Below, piece by piece: positions 7,906-15,908 of a stretch of DNA of 32,312 nucleotides. Origin of the DNA: Porphyromonas sp. COT-290 OH3588 (lineage in GTDB: Bacteria > Bacteroidota > Bacteroidia > Bacteroidales > Porphyromonadaceae); contig NZ_JRFC01000022.1 of NCBI RefSeq assembly GCF_000769075.1, positions 1 through 32,312 on the forward strand. The letters run 5' to 3'. The translations under genes were made by a program, and so were the position numbers. Each line of letters begins with the position of its first letter. The stretch's first letter is position 1. The notes beneath the pieces were generated by a model that saw only the letters and a program-made list of their open reading frames with translations, searched no databases and had not been told where the DNA came from.

Positions 7906-9153
7906 CTACTCAGATGATAAAAGCGGCCCCTCATCTGCAAGAGCAGAGTCGTAGTCTTGGAAAAGAAAGTCATTGTAGGGGAAACGAGTTACATGAATCT
8001 CCTTGACCCTCTGGTAAAGTAGAGCCTTGAGGTCGTCTATTCCCTCGCCATGGCGTGCCGAAATAAAGCGACAGTCGTCCCCCATGCGTGCTAGCCATGT
8101 CCGCTGTAGCTCCTCGGCCGATATATTACGCTTCGTCCTAGGGCTAAGATCATCGGCATCTTTCTCCTCCCAAGTAAAGGCATCGAGCTTATTAAAAATC
8201 AGAAGCATTGGTTTATCTTCCTGCCCAAGCACCTCCCTTAGGGTGGCATTAACGACTTCTATCTGCTCCTCGAAGTTGGGGTGTGACACATCAACCACGT
8301 GCAATAGTAGATCTGCCTCTCGCACTTCATCGAGTGTGCTCTTGAAACTCTCTACAAGCTCCGTGGGCAGCTTACGAATGAAGCCCACTGTGTCGCTAAG
8401 TAAGAAGGGGAGATTGTGTACGATGACCTTACGTACGGTAGTGTCTAGTGTAGCGAAGAGCTTATTCTCGGCGAAAACCTCACTCTTGGCTAGGGCATTC
8501 ATCAGCGTACTCTTGCCCACATTGGTATAGCCCACGAGAGCAGCACGCACCATCTTACCTCTATTCTTACGCTGCATCGACATCTGTCTGTCGATGAGCT
8601 TAAGCTCTTCTTTGAGGTGAGAAATACGATCTTGAATGATACGCTTGTCCGTCTCGAGCTGAGTTTCTCCCGGACCACGCATACCGACCCCACCTCTCTG
8701 ACGCTCAAGGTGCGTCCATAGGCGAGTAAGTCTGGGCAACATATATCGATACTGTGCCAGTTCTACCTGAGTCTTGGCATAGGCCGTTTGAGCCCTTGAG
8801 GCGAATATATCTAGAATAAGACTTGTGCGGTCTAGTATCTTGACCTTGAGTGCGGCCTCTATGTTACGTAGCTGCTTGGGGCTAAGCTCATCATCGAAGA
8901 TCACAAGACCGATCTCGTTCTCCTCGACATAGAGGCGAATCTCCTCCAACTTACCTTTGCCGACGAAAGTCACAGGGTGAGCGCTCTCCAGCCTCTGGAC
9001 AAAACGCTTCACTGGGCGAACGCCAGCTGTTTCGCTCAAAAAATCAAGTTCATCTAAGTACTCCTTGACCTGCTCCTCACTCTGTGCACGAGTGATTAGG
9101 CCGACCAACACTGCTTCCTCAGATTTAACTTCTGTTATAATGAAATCTTTCAT
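7906..9153 (-). CDS. hflX: GTPase HflX, ribosome-associated
   Basis: The 415-residue protein belongs to the Obg-HflX translational GTPases, which bind the large ribosomal subunit and split stalled 70S ribosomes under stress. The N-terminal HflX domain includes VGKGKLEEI (64-72) and the glycine-rich linker GGVGMRGPGETQLETDKR (154-171). The G domain has G1 GYTNVGKST (208-216), G3 DTVGFIRKLP (254-263) and G4 NKLD (321-324). Length is normal. It heads the run into hemH, the fucosidase gene and gnd, and has a well-spaced promoter right before its ATG (9161-9191). Confidence 0.97.
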   Translation of the reverse strand: MKDFIITEVKSEEAVLVGLITRAQSEEQVKEYLDELDFLSETAGVRPVKRFVQRLESAHPVTFVGKGKLEEIRLYVEENEIGLVIFDDELSPKQLRNIEAALKVKILDRTSLILDIFASRAQTAYAKTQVELAQYRYMLPRLTRLWTHLERQRGGVGMRGPGETQLETDKRIIQDRISHLKEELKLIDRQMSMQRKNRGKMVRAALVGYTNVGKSTLMNALAKSEVFAENKLFATLDTTVRKVIVHNLPFLLSDTVGFIRKLPTELVESFKSTLDEVREADLLLHVVDVSHPNFEEQIEVVNATLREVLGQEDKPMLLIFNKLDAFTWEEKDADDLSPRTKRNISAEELQRTWLARMGDDCRFISARHGEGIDDLKALLYQRVKEIHVTRFPYNDFLFQDYDSALADEGPLLSSE

Positions 9154-9160
9154 ACTGACA

Positions 9161-9191
9161 CAAAAATACGCATAAAGGCCAAAGCCATCAA
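9161..9191 (-). promoter_or_regulatory. Bacteroidetes-type promoter for hflX
   Basis: Read on the minus strand, TTG (9191-9189), 20 bases, then TATTTTTG (9168-9161) fits the TTG-N19/21-TAnnTTTG consensus of the Bacteroidetes primary sigma factor. It ends only 7 bases before the hflX ATG (9153), so transcripts would have almost no leader. Confidence 0.6.
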
Positions 9192-9260
9192 ATAGCCATA
9201 GTCCTTATAAATGGGATGATTGGGTACTGCTTAGGCAAATCCTGCTCAAGCGAACCTCTG

Positions 9261-10451
9261 CTAGGATAGGTCCTGCAGGAGCCTAGCCCAACGCTCATCG
9301 TTGACCTCTCGAGTGAAAAGCCTACGTCGCTCTAATGCAGCCAAACGCATACGCTCCAACCGACCCTCATCTCTACACAGAGCAACCAAAGTATCGGCAT
9401 ACTGTCCTAGATCAAATGGTCGAATACGTACCCCACAACTATCGTTTGCCCCCAAGATACCTTGCATACCAGCACAGCAATCGAAAACGAGCGGCACCAC
9501 ACCATAATTAATAGCCTCGGCCATAACCATTGGCCAACCCTCAAACGTCGAGGTCAAACAAAGAATAGAGGCTGTCTGATAAACTGAGCTAGTGTCGCTA
9601 ATATACCCACAGAAATGCAGTCGCTCGAGCTTGAGTGCCTGCGCCATACGCTGTAGATGCTCCAGATCTCGGCCATTACCATATATCTTGAGCTCCCAAT
9701 CGGGGAGCTGATATTGCACCTTACTCCAAACCTCCAACAAACGATCCACACGCTTCTGAAGGGGATCTAGACGCCCTACGAATACAATCTCCTTGGCCTT
9801 GTCCAACGGCGGATTGGGAACCAAGTCAATCGTATTATATATAGGGATGATTTTGTCAACTGTCACTCTATCCAAACCCAACACTTTAACAAACTGCTCC
9901 TTATACTCAGGGCAAAGCACAATAAAGCGGTCATAGAACTTAATTTGCTCTAGATTGATTCGCCTATTTTCCGCCTTAAATTTCGATAAGATCTGATACT
10001 TCAGACGTCCGATTGTCTGCCACTCTAGCCATTTGAGTATAGACTTGTGCCTCCTGAGCTTCTTACGCTCTAGCAAATGGGTGTACTCCCAGAATGGCTG
10101 CACATGGGACCAAAAAACTAGCCTACAACCGGTGGCCTCACGTACACCTAGGGGCACACTAGGGCTAGAGCTACAAACGAACAAAATATCTAGCTGACAA
10201 GTCTTGATGCACTCAATAAGCCCCTCGATACATACCCGATCGAGCAAGTCACAGCCCTCTGGGAGTAGCCAAATATCATCAAGATCTCCCGAGGGAGGCA
10301 TAAATTCCTTTGGCTCGTGGGTTAGAGCAATGAATGTAGAGTGAATACCCCACGAGGCAAAGAGCTCAGCCGTATTATAAGACACTTGCTCGGCTCCGCC
10401 GAGATGCAAGTGATGATGTAGAAATCCTACTCGCTTTATGTAATGAATCAT
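9261..10451 (-). CDS. Glycosyltransferase, GT4 family
   Basis: The 396-residue protein has the two-lobed GT-B layout. The acceptor lobe begins with VGFLHHHLHLGGAEQVSYN, where GGAEQV is typical of GT4 enzymes. The donor lobe begins at about IVFVGRLDPLQKRVDRLLEV. It carries TSTFEGWPMVMAEAINYGVV, containing the E-x7-E type motif that contacts the nucleotide sugar. The sugar donor cannot be read from the sequence. It follows the second GT4 gene after a 21-base gap and is the last gene of the kinase-GT-GT set, so it probably adds a sugar to the same surface polysaccharide or LPS core. Confidence 0.9.
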   Translation of the reverse strand: MIHYIKRVGFLHHHLHLGGAEQVSYNTAELFASWGIHSTFIALTHEPKEFMPPSGDLDDIWLLPEGCDLLDRVCIEGLIECIKTCQLDILFVCSSSPSVPLGVREATGCRLVFWSHVQPFWEYTHLLERKKLRRHKSILKWLEWQTIGRLKYQILSKFKAENRRINLEQIKFYDRFIVLCPEYKEQFVKVLGLDRVTVDKIIPIYNTIDLVPNPPLDKAKEIVFVGRLDPLQKRVDRLLEVWSKVQYQLPDWELKIYGNGRDLEHLQRMAQALKLERLHFCGYISDTSSVYQTASILCLTSTFEGWPMVMAEAINYGVVPLVFDCCAGMQGILGANDSCGVRIRPFDLGQYADTLVALCRDEGRLERMRLAALERRRLFTREVNDERWARLLQDLS

Positions 10452-10472
10452 CTTGATGCAAACTTCTACTAA

Positions 10473-11615
10473 TTAGTCATGCGTAAGCAATACATTCTCG
10501 TACACAGTGCGTAGCTCACGGACGATCTGTTTAGGGTTAAACCTTTGTGCATAGATACGCCCCTCATGCCTCATACGCTCGGCTAAGCGTCTATCATCAA
10601 TAACCGAGAATATCTGGTCGGCTAGCATATCGGGGTCGTCGGGATCTGTGTACAGACTATTGGGACCTCCTGCCTCCTCCAGACAGCTCCCCGTAGCGCC
10701 TATGACGGGGACACCCGCATTGAGCGCTTCTATAAGCGGTATGCCGAAGCCCTCGAAACGAGAGGGATACACAAAGACCTCGGCTCCACCATAAATCCCG
10801 GGGAGATGCTCGCTAGGGATAGCATGCATCAGACGAACCCGAGCAGCGACTCCACGCTTGCGAGCCTCGGCCATGACGACATCGCAGTAGGGAGTGCGCT
10901 TACCTACAGCTATTAGGTGAATATTTTTATCAATCAAGAGCGAAAGAGCCTGAACAACCAGTTTGAGATTTTTGCGCTCCTCGATGCTACCCACAAAAAG
11001 GATATAGCGCTCTGGCAGCTGATAGTGCCCTCTGGCGAAAGCAATCTCCTCCGGTTTCATCTGAGCAAAGCGCGGCGAACAGCCCTGATAGATCACAGAC
11101 ACCCTCTCTGGCTCTACCCCAAAAACGTCTACAATATCTCTACGTGTGAACTCGCTCACAGCGATCACATGGTCTGCCGCCCTAGCAGAGGCTCCATACT
11201 TACGGCGATATAGTGCACGATCAATCGGTTTATAGAACTCAGGGTGACGAATAAAAGCCAAGTCATGTATCGTCACTACCGTACCAATGCGCTTCTCTCT
11301 ATACAAGCCCAAAGGTAGCTCATTGCTCAGTCCGTGGTAGATATCAACCTCCTCTTTCAGGAGCATGGACTTGAGTCCATAGTTGCGCCACCATGCTCCG
11401 AGCATCTTGCCCATACCACTCTCTGGGGTGTGCAGGCTCACAGAGCGGTTCTGCAGCAAAGTATCGTATAGATGTGGATTGCCTAAACTCGGCGAGCAGA
11501 GCAAATAGTTGCTCTCGGGGTAGTACTCCGCTAGAGCACCTACGATGTAGCGGCTGTAGTTGCCTAGGCCTGTAAGATTGTTGGTGATGCGCTTGGCATC
11601 AAAAGCTATGTTCAT
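10473..11615 (-). CDS. Glycosyltransferase, GT4 family (mannosyltransferase-like)
   Basis: The 380-residue GT-B enzyme starts with NIAFDAKRITNNLTGLGNYS, a form common in mannosyl- and rhamnosyl-transferases with a G-x-G-x-Y acceptor loop. The donor lobe opens with YILFVGSIEERKNLKLVVQA. It contains VFVYPSRFEGFGIPLIEALN, with the E-x7-E motif, then AGVPVIGATGSCLEEAGG. Its ATG (11615) overlaps the stop of the upstream kinase as ATGA, so translation is probably coupled. I infer a role in LPS-core or capsule assembly; donor and acceptor are unknown. Confidence 0.92.
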   Translation of the reverse strand: MNIAFDAKRITNNLTGLGNYSRYIVGALAEYYPESNYLLCSPSLGNPHLYDTLLQNRSVSLHTPESGMGKMLGAWWRNYGLKSMLLKEEVDIYHGLSNELPLGLYREKRIGTVVTIHDLAFIRHPEFYKPIDRALYRRKYGASARAADHVIAVSEFTRRDIVDVFGVEPERVSVIYQGCSPRFAQMKPEEIAFARGHYQLPERYILFVGSIEERKNLKLVVQALSLLIDKNIHLIAVGKRTPYCDVVMAEARKRGVAARVRLMHAIPSEHLPGIYGGAEVFVYPSRFEGFGIPLIEALNAGVPVIGATGSCLEEAGGPNSLYTDPDDPDMLADQIFSVIDDRRLAERMRHEGRIYAQRFNPKQIVRELRTVYENVLLTHD

Positions 11616-12649
11616 GACAAACCTGATTGTGTCGATTGGGATTGATGAGGTCTGAGTAACCGATACGAATAACCGTACCTACGCCGCAGAGTATGGCTGA
11701 TATCTTCGTACGACAGGTACTCTAGATAGAAACGCTCAGCATCCGCCTCTAGTATACCACGCCTACGGCTCCCCTTAGCCAAAAGAGTTGCTATGGTACG
11801 CCTAGAGAGGTAGCCAAGGTAGCGACGGGCAAAATCCACTAACCCTATGCCATAGACACGTCGGGCGTATCTAGCAGCCATTTTGGGTAGACGGGCCAGC
11901 CAAAACCTCTCATAAGCCTCAAGTAGTGCGTTCGTAGTAGTCAGCTGCTCCCAACCTCGCTCTCGAGCATACACTGTGGCCAGCGCTACTAGAAACGACC
12001 TATTGCTAGCCAGCCGAGAGAGGTTCTTAGCGGCTTCGGCCAGAGAGAGTGGACGGGAGCGAAAAGCCATACGATTGACATCGACCAAATAGAATTGATA
12101 CTCTCCCCTCTCATCTCTACGATACAGCACATTGCCCGGCGAGAGATCTCGATGTACAATGCCTGCTATATGCAGATTGGCAATGAAGCGGCCTAGGGAC
12201 TCTACGAAGCCCATCGGTGCAGTAAGCCCTCTAGCATGAGCATGAATATCATACTCCGTAGCATCGACCCAAGCCGATGCATAGTAGCTCCGCCCGAGAA
12301 GCCCCCAAGTGTCACGCTGCTCGGCATAGCCTAGAGGCTGAGCTGTAGCCCCTGATAGGAAATCGAGCTGCAAGGCGTGCAGATAAGAGCGCTTAGCCTT
12401 GCTTACTCCCAAGTAGCTGTAATAGATGCGACGTGGCAAGGACACACGCCCAAAACACTTGAGGACATAGGCAGGCTCCGAGCCATATTGTAGGCGATAG
12501 AGCATGTTGCGCCCCTCGTATATAGGTGTACACTGCCAGCCTGCGGGCAGAGATGCGCCAGAGCGAAAAGCTTCTGCCACCTCAATCAGCTCACAGAGCC
12601 GACGCTGTGCCACCCCATCAATAGCTCGATAAATGACTCGATCGTTCAT
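11612..12649 (-). CDS. Kdo/WaaP-type lipopolysaccharide kinase family protein
   Basis: The 345-residue protein is a compact protein-kinase-like fold. The catalytic loop is IVHRDLSPGNVLYRR, with HRD and the downstream asparagine, and the metal site reads FYLVDVNRM, so DVN replaces the usual DFG-like triad. KCFGR in YVLKCFGRVSLPRR probably supplies the ATP lysine. This is the pattern of LPS core kinases (KdkA/WaaP/InaA group), which phosphorylate Kdo or heptose. I start at the ATG at 12649 because the 27 residues upstream look like untranslated sequence, and a TAnnTTTG box (TATATTTG, 12664-12657, minus) lies just before it. The stop overlaps the next GT4 gene as ATGA. Confidence 0.82.
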   Translation of the reverse strand: MNDRVIYRAIDGVAQRRLCELIEVAEAFRSGASLPAGWQCTPIYEGRNMLYRLQYGSEPAYVLKCFGRVSLPRRIYYSYLGVSKAKRSYLHALQLDFLSGATAQPLGYAEQRDTWGLLGRSYYASAWVDATEYDIHAHARGLTAPMGFVESLGRFIANLHIAGIVHRDLSPGNVLYRRDERGEYQFYLVDVNRMAFRSRPLSLAEAAKNLSRLASNRSFLVALATVYARERGWEQLTTTNALLEAYERFWLARLPKMAARYARRVYGIGLVDFARRYLGYLSRRTIATLLAKGSRRRGILEADAERFYLEYLSYEDISHTLRRRYGYSYRLLRPHQSQSTQSGLS

Positions 12650-12824
12650 ATTAGTACAAATATAACCATTTATCTCTAGTGCTCGCCCCCTACTGCCCGA
12701 GCTGACATGGCTGCACACACTCTGCCCCACAGAGCTACGAACGCAGAGATGAGGATTGCACCAAGCCCAAAGGCAGGTACAACCCTCATCGAGATGTTTG
12801 TTTAGTAGGATCTACAAGAGAGGC

Positions 12825-13652
12825 TTACTTCTCTTCGCGCCCCTTGGCGTAGGCCTCCATAGCCTCATAGCTCATAGCCATAGAGCTGAAGCCACCGTCA
12901 TTGAACAGGTTCTGCATCGTGATCTTACGTGTCAGATCACTAAATAGAGAGATACAGTAGTCGGCACAGTCATCGGCATCGGCATTGCCTAGAGGAGAGA
13001 TATCCTCGGCGAAGTGCAGCAGATCAACCATACCCTTAACACCGCTACCTGCCGTAGTCATCGTTGGTGACTGAGATACGGTATTGATGCGCACACCCTT
13101 CTCACGACCATAGTAGTAGCCGAAGCTACGAGCGATGGACTCTAGCAAGCTCTTGGCATCGGCCATATCGCCATAACCGAGGAAAATGCGCTGAGCAGCA
13201 ATGTAGGTCAATGCCACCACCGAGCCGCCTTGCGCGATTGCATCAAGCTTCTTGGCTGTCTGGAGCATCTTGTGAAAAGAAACAGCAGAGATATCAAGCG
13301 TCGTAGAGAGTAGCTTATAGTCTAGATCGTCGTAGCTACGACCCTTACGCACGTTGGGGCTCATACCGATAGAGTGTAGGACGAAGTCTACTGGCCCACC
13401 GAAGGTATCCATAGCAGTCTTGAAGACGAGCTCTAGATCCTCTAGGCTAGTTGCATCGGCTGGCACGACCTTAGCTCCGAGCTTCTCACCAAGCTCATTG
13501 AGCTGTCCCATACGTACGGCAACGGCAGTGTTGGTCAGGATAACTTCTGCCCCCTCCTCTACTGCACGCTCAGCTACACGCCAAGCAATCGACTGTTCGT
13601 TTAGGGCGCCGAAGATGATACCCTTCTTACCCTTCAATAGATTATAGCTCAT
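12825..13652 (-). CDS. fabI: Enoyl-[acyl-carrier-protein] reductase, NADH type
   Basis: The 275-residue short-chain dehydrogenase carries out the last step of each fatty-acid elongation cycle. The NAD loop is GIIFGALNEQSIAWRVAERA (residues 11-30), with the G-x5-SIA form typical of FabI. HSIGMSPN lies at about 93-100. The catalytic pair is Y150 and Y160 with K167, in the Y-x6-K spacing (YGDMADAK). The product tail SMAMSYEAMEAYAKG is slightly longer than that of E. coli FabI. It has its own promoter (13723-13752) and lies about 175 bases upstream of the kinase gene. Confidence 0.96.
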   Translation of the reverse strand: MSYNLLKGKKGIIFGALNEQSIAWRVAERAVEEGAEVILTNTAVAVRMGQLNELGEKLGAKVVPADATSLEDLELVFKTAMDTFGGPVDFVLHSIGMSPNVRKGRSYDDLDYKLLSTTLDISAVSFHKMLQTAKKLDAIAQGGSVVALTYIAAQRIFLGYGDMADAKSLLESIARSFGYYYGREKGVRINTVSQSPTMTTAGSGVKGMVDLLHFAEDISPLGNADADDCADYCISLFSDLTRKITMQNLFNDGGFSSMAMSYEAMEAYAKGREEK

Positions 13653-13722
13653 AATCCTTATATTCTTTTTAGTGGTTAGTTAGTTCTACTTTAATGGTCA
13701 GCCTGTTCGGCTTCTATATGCA

Positions 13723-13752
13723 CAAAGGTACAACTTTTGTGCGTCCCCCCAA
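13723..13752 (-). promoter_or_regulatory. Bacteroidetes-type promoter for fabI
   Basis: On the minus strand, TTG (13752-13750), exactly 19 bases, then TACCTTTG (13730-13723) is a full match to TTG-N19-TAnnTTTG. The expected start site is about 60-65 bases before the fabI ATG. Confidence 0.75.
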
Positions 13753-13899
13753 TACCCACTAAGTTTTTTCAGACCTACTGACAATCACTGGAGAGGTCTA
13801 TTCATCACCTTTTCGGTTAAAGTATGTAAATGAATTAGTCTTAAAGTTGAGATAACACAGGCACTATTCATAAAGACTGATGAGATTTACCCCAAAAAT

Positions 13900-14147
13900 G
13901 AAGGACTAATTTTGTCCGATTGTAGGACTAACTTGTTGCGATGTGTCCACCAATCCCAACAAATTGATGGGTAGAAAATCTCTACACAATGGCACAGAAA
14001 CACCGGATCGCTAGCAAAAACAACTTATCCAAAAGGATATCAACGCATTACAATCAGCCTCTTTAAGGCGGGTGTTTTCATGCGGCTGGGAGTAAGCTCC
14101 CCAAAGAGGTAGAGTGCAACCTAGAAGCCGCTAGAGGGCAAATACGA
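13900..14147 (+). repeat. 248-bp diverged repeat, copy 1
   Basis: Two blocks match the reverse strand of 20400-20647. Block A (13900-13971) matches 56 of 72 positions without gaps, and most differences are transitions. Block B (14116-14147) matches 26 of 32. The distance between the blocks is 144 bases in both copies, so the element has kept its length while its middle diverged. Block A contains two GGACTAA units 22 bases apart and a weak hairpin. It has no open frame. It could be a mobile non-coding repeat or a paralogous RNA gene. Confidence 0.75.
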
Positions 14148-14539
14148 GGTCTACCCTCCTCTACCCTTACGAGGCAAAAGCTACTACGATTGTACTCCTA
14201 TTTTGTTAAGATATGTTGCTGTTTTTATATTCGCCTCTCAACTCTAGCCTAACGTGCAGTCAATCAGACTGACCACAAATGACTTGTAGATTGAGATCAG
14301 TTACGCCACAAGTATATGAGGCTGATCTGTGCTAGAGCATAAGCCCTCAATAAGCATCACATTGGGCATTAGGTATAATATCTACACGCACACTCCCAAA
14401 GGCAAGTATGAGAGGAAAAACGCTATCTTTGTGAGTTCGACAGAGTAAGATCTTTGTGGGGTTTTTCTTGCTATGAGCTAGCCCTGCAGTCTTGGCGAAC
14501 AAGAAGCTAAAAAGCATAACAAATAAAAACAAACGATAT

Positions 14540-15010
14540 ATGGCAAGTATTAGAGATGGAGAGAACGAGCTCAAGCTCCTAGGCAGTAGCACAGAATATA
14601 AGCAGGACTATGCCCCCGAGTGCCTCGAGGCCTTTACCAACAAACACCAAGGCACAGACTATTGGGTTAGATTTCATTGCCCTGAGTTCACTAGTCTATG
14701 CCCTATCACGGCACAACCAGACTTCGCTACCATATACATCAACTATATCCCCGATGTGCGTATGGTGGAGAGCAAGAGTCTCAAGCTGTACCTATTCTCC
14801 TTCCGTAGCCATGGTGCTTTTCACGAAGACTGCGTCAATATCATCATGCAGGATCTGATCAAGCTCATGGATCCTCGCTACATTGAGGTGCTTGGCGACT
14901 TCACTCCTCGAGGCGGCATCAGCATCCTTCCTTACTGCAACTATGGTCGTCCGGGAACTAAATACGAGGCGCTAGCCGAGCAGCGACTCGCCAACTATCC
15001 AGTCAAATGA
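14540..15010 (+). CDS. queF: NADPH-dependent 7-cyano-7-deazaguanine reductase
   Basis: The 156-residue enzyme reduces preQ0 to preQ1 in queuosine tRNA-modification synthesis. It is the short, single-domain YkvM type. The active-site block is [17 protein letters not shown], with nucleophile C54 and D61. The substrate/NADPH block is [20 protein letters not shown] (77-96). I start at 14540: an upstream ATG at 14492 would add [16 protein letters not shown] from an A-rich stretch that looks like a leader. The TGA overlaps the next ATG as ATGA, making it first gene of a four-gene operon. No other queuosine gene is in the window. Confidence 0.95.
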   Translation: MASIRDGENELKLLGSSTEYKQDYAPECLEAFTNKHQGTDYWVRFHCPEFTSLCPITAQPDFATIYINYIPDVRMVESKSLKLYLFSFRSHGAFHEDCVNIIMQDLIKLMDPRYIEVLGDFTPRGGISILPYCNYGRPGTKYEALAEQRLANYPVK

Positions 15011-15888
15011 AACGTGCACTAGCTATCATCAACCCTATCTCTGGTACGGCCTCCAAAAACAACCTGCCGGGACGACTGGCCGAGGCCTATCAAGAGACAG
15101 ATATACAGCTATACATCAGCTATACTAAGGCAGCAGGCCACGCCTACGACCTAGCCAAGAGAGCTGTTGAAGACGGTTTCGAGTACGTTATAGCTATCGG
15201 GGGCGATGGCACCATCAATGAGATAGCCCAAGCCCTACTACATAGCCCTACAACACTCGGGATCATACCCAAAGGCTCGGGCAATGGACTGGCAAGGGCA
15301 TTAGGACTACCGATGAGCGAGAAGAAAGCAATCGAAACGCTCACCTCTGGCGAGAGCATCACGATAGACTGCTGTCTAGCTAATGGTAAGCCCTTCTTCT
15401 GTACTTTCGGCATGGGCTTCGATGCTGAGGTAAGTGCGGCATTTGCGGAGGTTCCGTTCAGAGGCTTCCTATCCTATGCCAAAACCTCTATTGAAAAGTA
15501 CATCAACTACAAGCCTAGCATCTATCGGGTGCAGATGGACGAGCACGAACCGATCCAAACAGAGGCCTTCGTCGTCGCAGCAGCCAACGCCAATCAGTAT
15601 GGCAACAACGCCTACATCGCTCCCAAAGCGAGCATGACAGACGGCAAGTTTGATCTCGTAATTCTCAAACCCTTCCCAGTGCTGGAGCTGGCACAGATCA
15701 CGATGCAGCTATTCAGCAAGCGTATGGAGGAGAATGCTCACCAGAGCTCATACCAGATCAAGCGTGCCGTGATCGAGCGAGAAGCCGACGGCGTAGTTCA
15801 CCTAGATGGGGAGCCGCTCAAATTCGACAAGCGCATAGAGCTAGAGATGTTGCCTGCGGCAATACACGTTATTGCCCCCAAAGAATAA
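15007..15888 (+). CDS. Diacylglycerol kinase family lipid kinase (YegS/DagK type)
   Basis: The 293-residue protein is a DAGK-catalytic-domain lipid kinase. The nucleotide loop is [16 protein letters not shown] (GGDGT at 65-69), followed by [17 protein letters not shown] (84-100). The C-terminal beta-sandwich carries [10 protein letters not shown], a typical family motif. Such enzymes phosphorylate diacylglycerol or a related lipid at the inner membrane; the exact substrate (diacylglycerol, ceramide or another sphingolipid) cannot be read from the sequence. Some Bacteroidales make sphingolipids, so that option is real. The ATG overlaps the queF stop, and the DUF2723 gene begins 20 bases after its own stop. 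Confidence 0.93.
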   Translation: MKRALAIINPISGTASKNNLPGRLAEAYQETDIQLYISYTKAAGHAYDLAKRAVEDGFEYVIAIGGDGTINEIAQALLHSPTTLGIIPKGSGNGLARALGLPMSEKKAIETLTSGESITIDCCLANGKPFFCTFGMGFDAEVSAAFAEVPFRGFLSYAKTSIEKYINYKPSIYRVQMDEHEPIQTEAFVVAAANANQYGNNAYIAPKASMTDGKFDLVILKPFPVLELAQITMQLFSKRMEENAHQSSYQIKRAVIEREADGVVHLDGEPLKFDKRIELEMLPAAIHVIAPKE

Positions 15889-15908
15889 AAATAGCACTAC
15901 CATAAGAA

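Larger units (their letters stand above)
13653..14539. other. Gene-poor gap of 887 bases between divergent fabI and queF
   Basis: I see no convincing coding sequence, tRNA or rRNA here. The left end holds the fabI promoter. 13900-14147 is one copy of the 248-bp repeat. A 7-bp inverted repeat (agatcag 14294-14300, ctgatct 14322-14328) lies further right. An A-rich stretch precedes queF. A TAnnTTTG box (TATCTTTG, 14424-14431) is present without a well-spaced TTG. Confidence 0.6.

Noticed and set aside
8027-8530. 167-codon plus-strand frame
   Set aside because: It is antisense to the GTPase domain of hflX and is rich in Ser/Arg with no domain, a typical shadow.
12650-12730. Earlier start for the LPS-type kinase at 12730
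   Set aside because: The added residues do not look conserved and a TAnnTTTG box lies just before the ATG at 12649, inside the longer version.
14492-14539. Earlier start for queF at 14492
   Set aside because: The added Lys/Asn-rich residues come from an A-rich leader, and [15 protein letters not shown] is a normal QueF beginning.
14160-14539. preQ1 riboswitch upstream of queF
   Set aside because: I looked for the preQ1 class I core and A-rich tail and did not find a convincing match.
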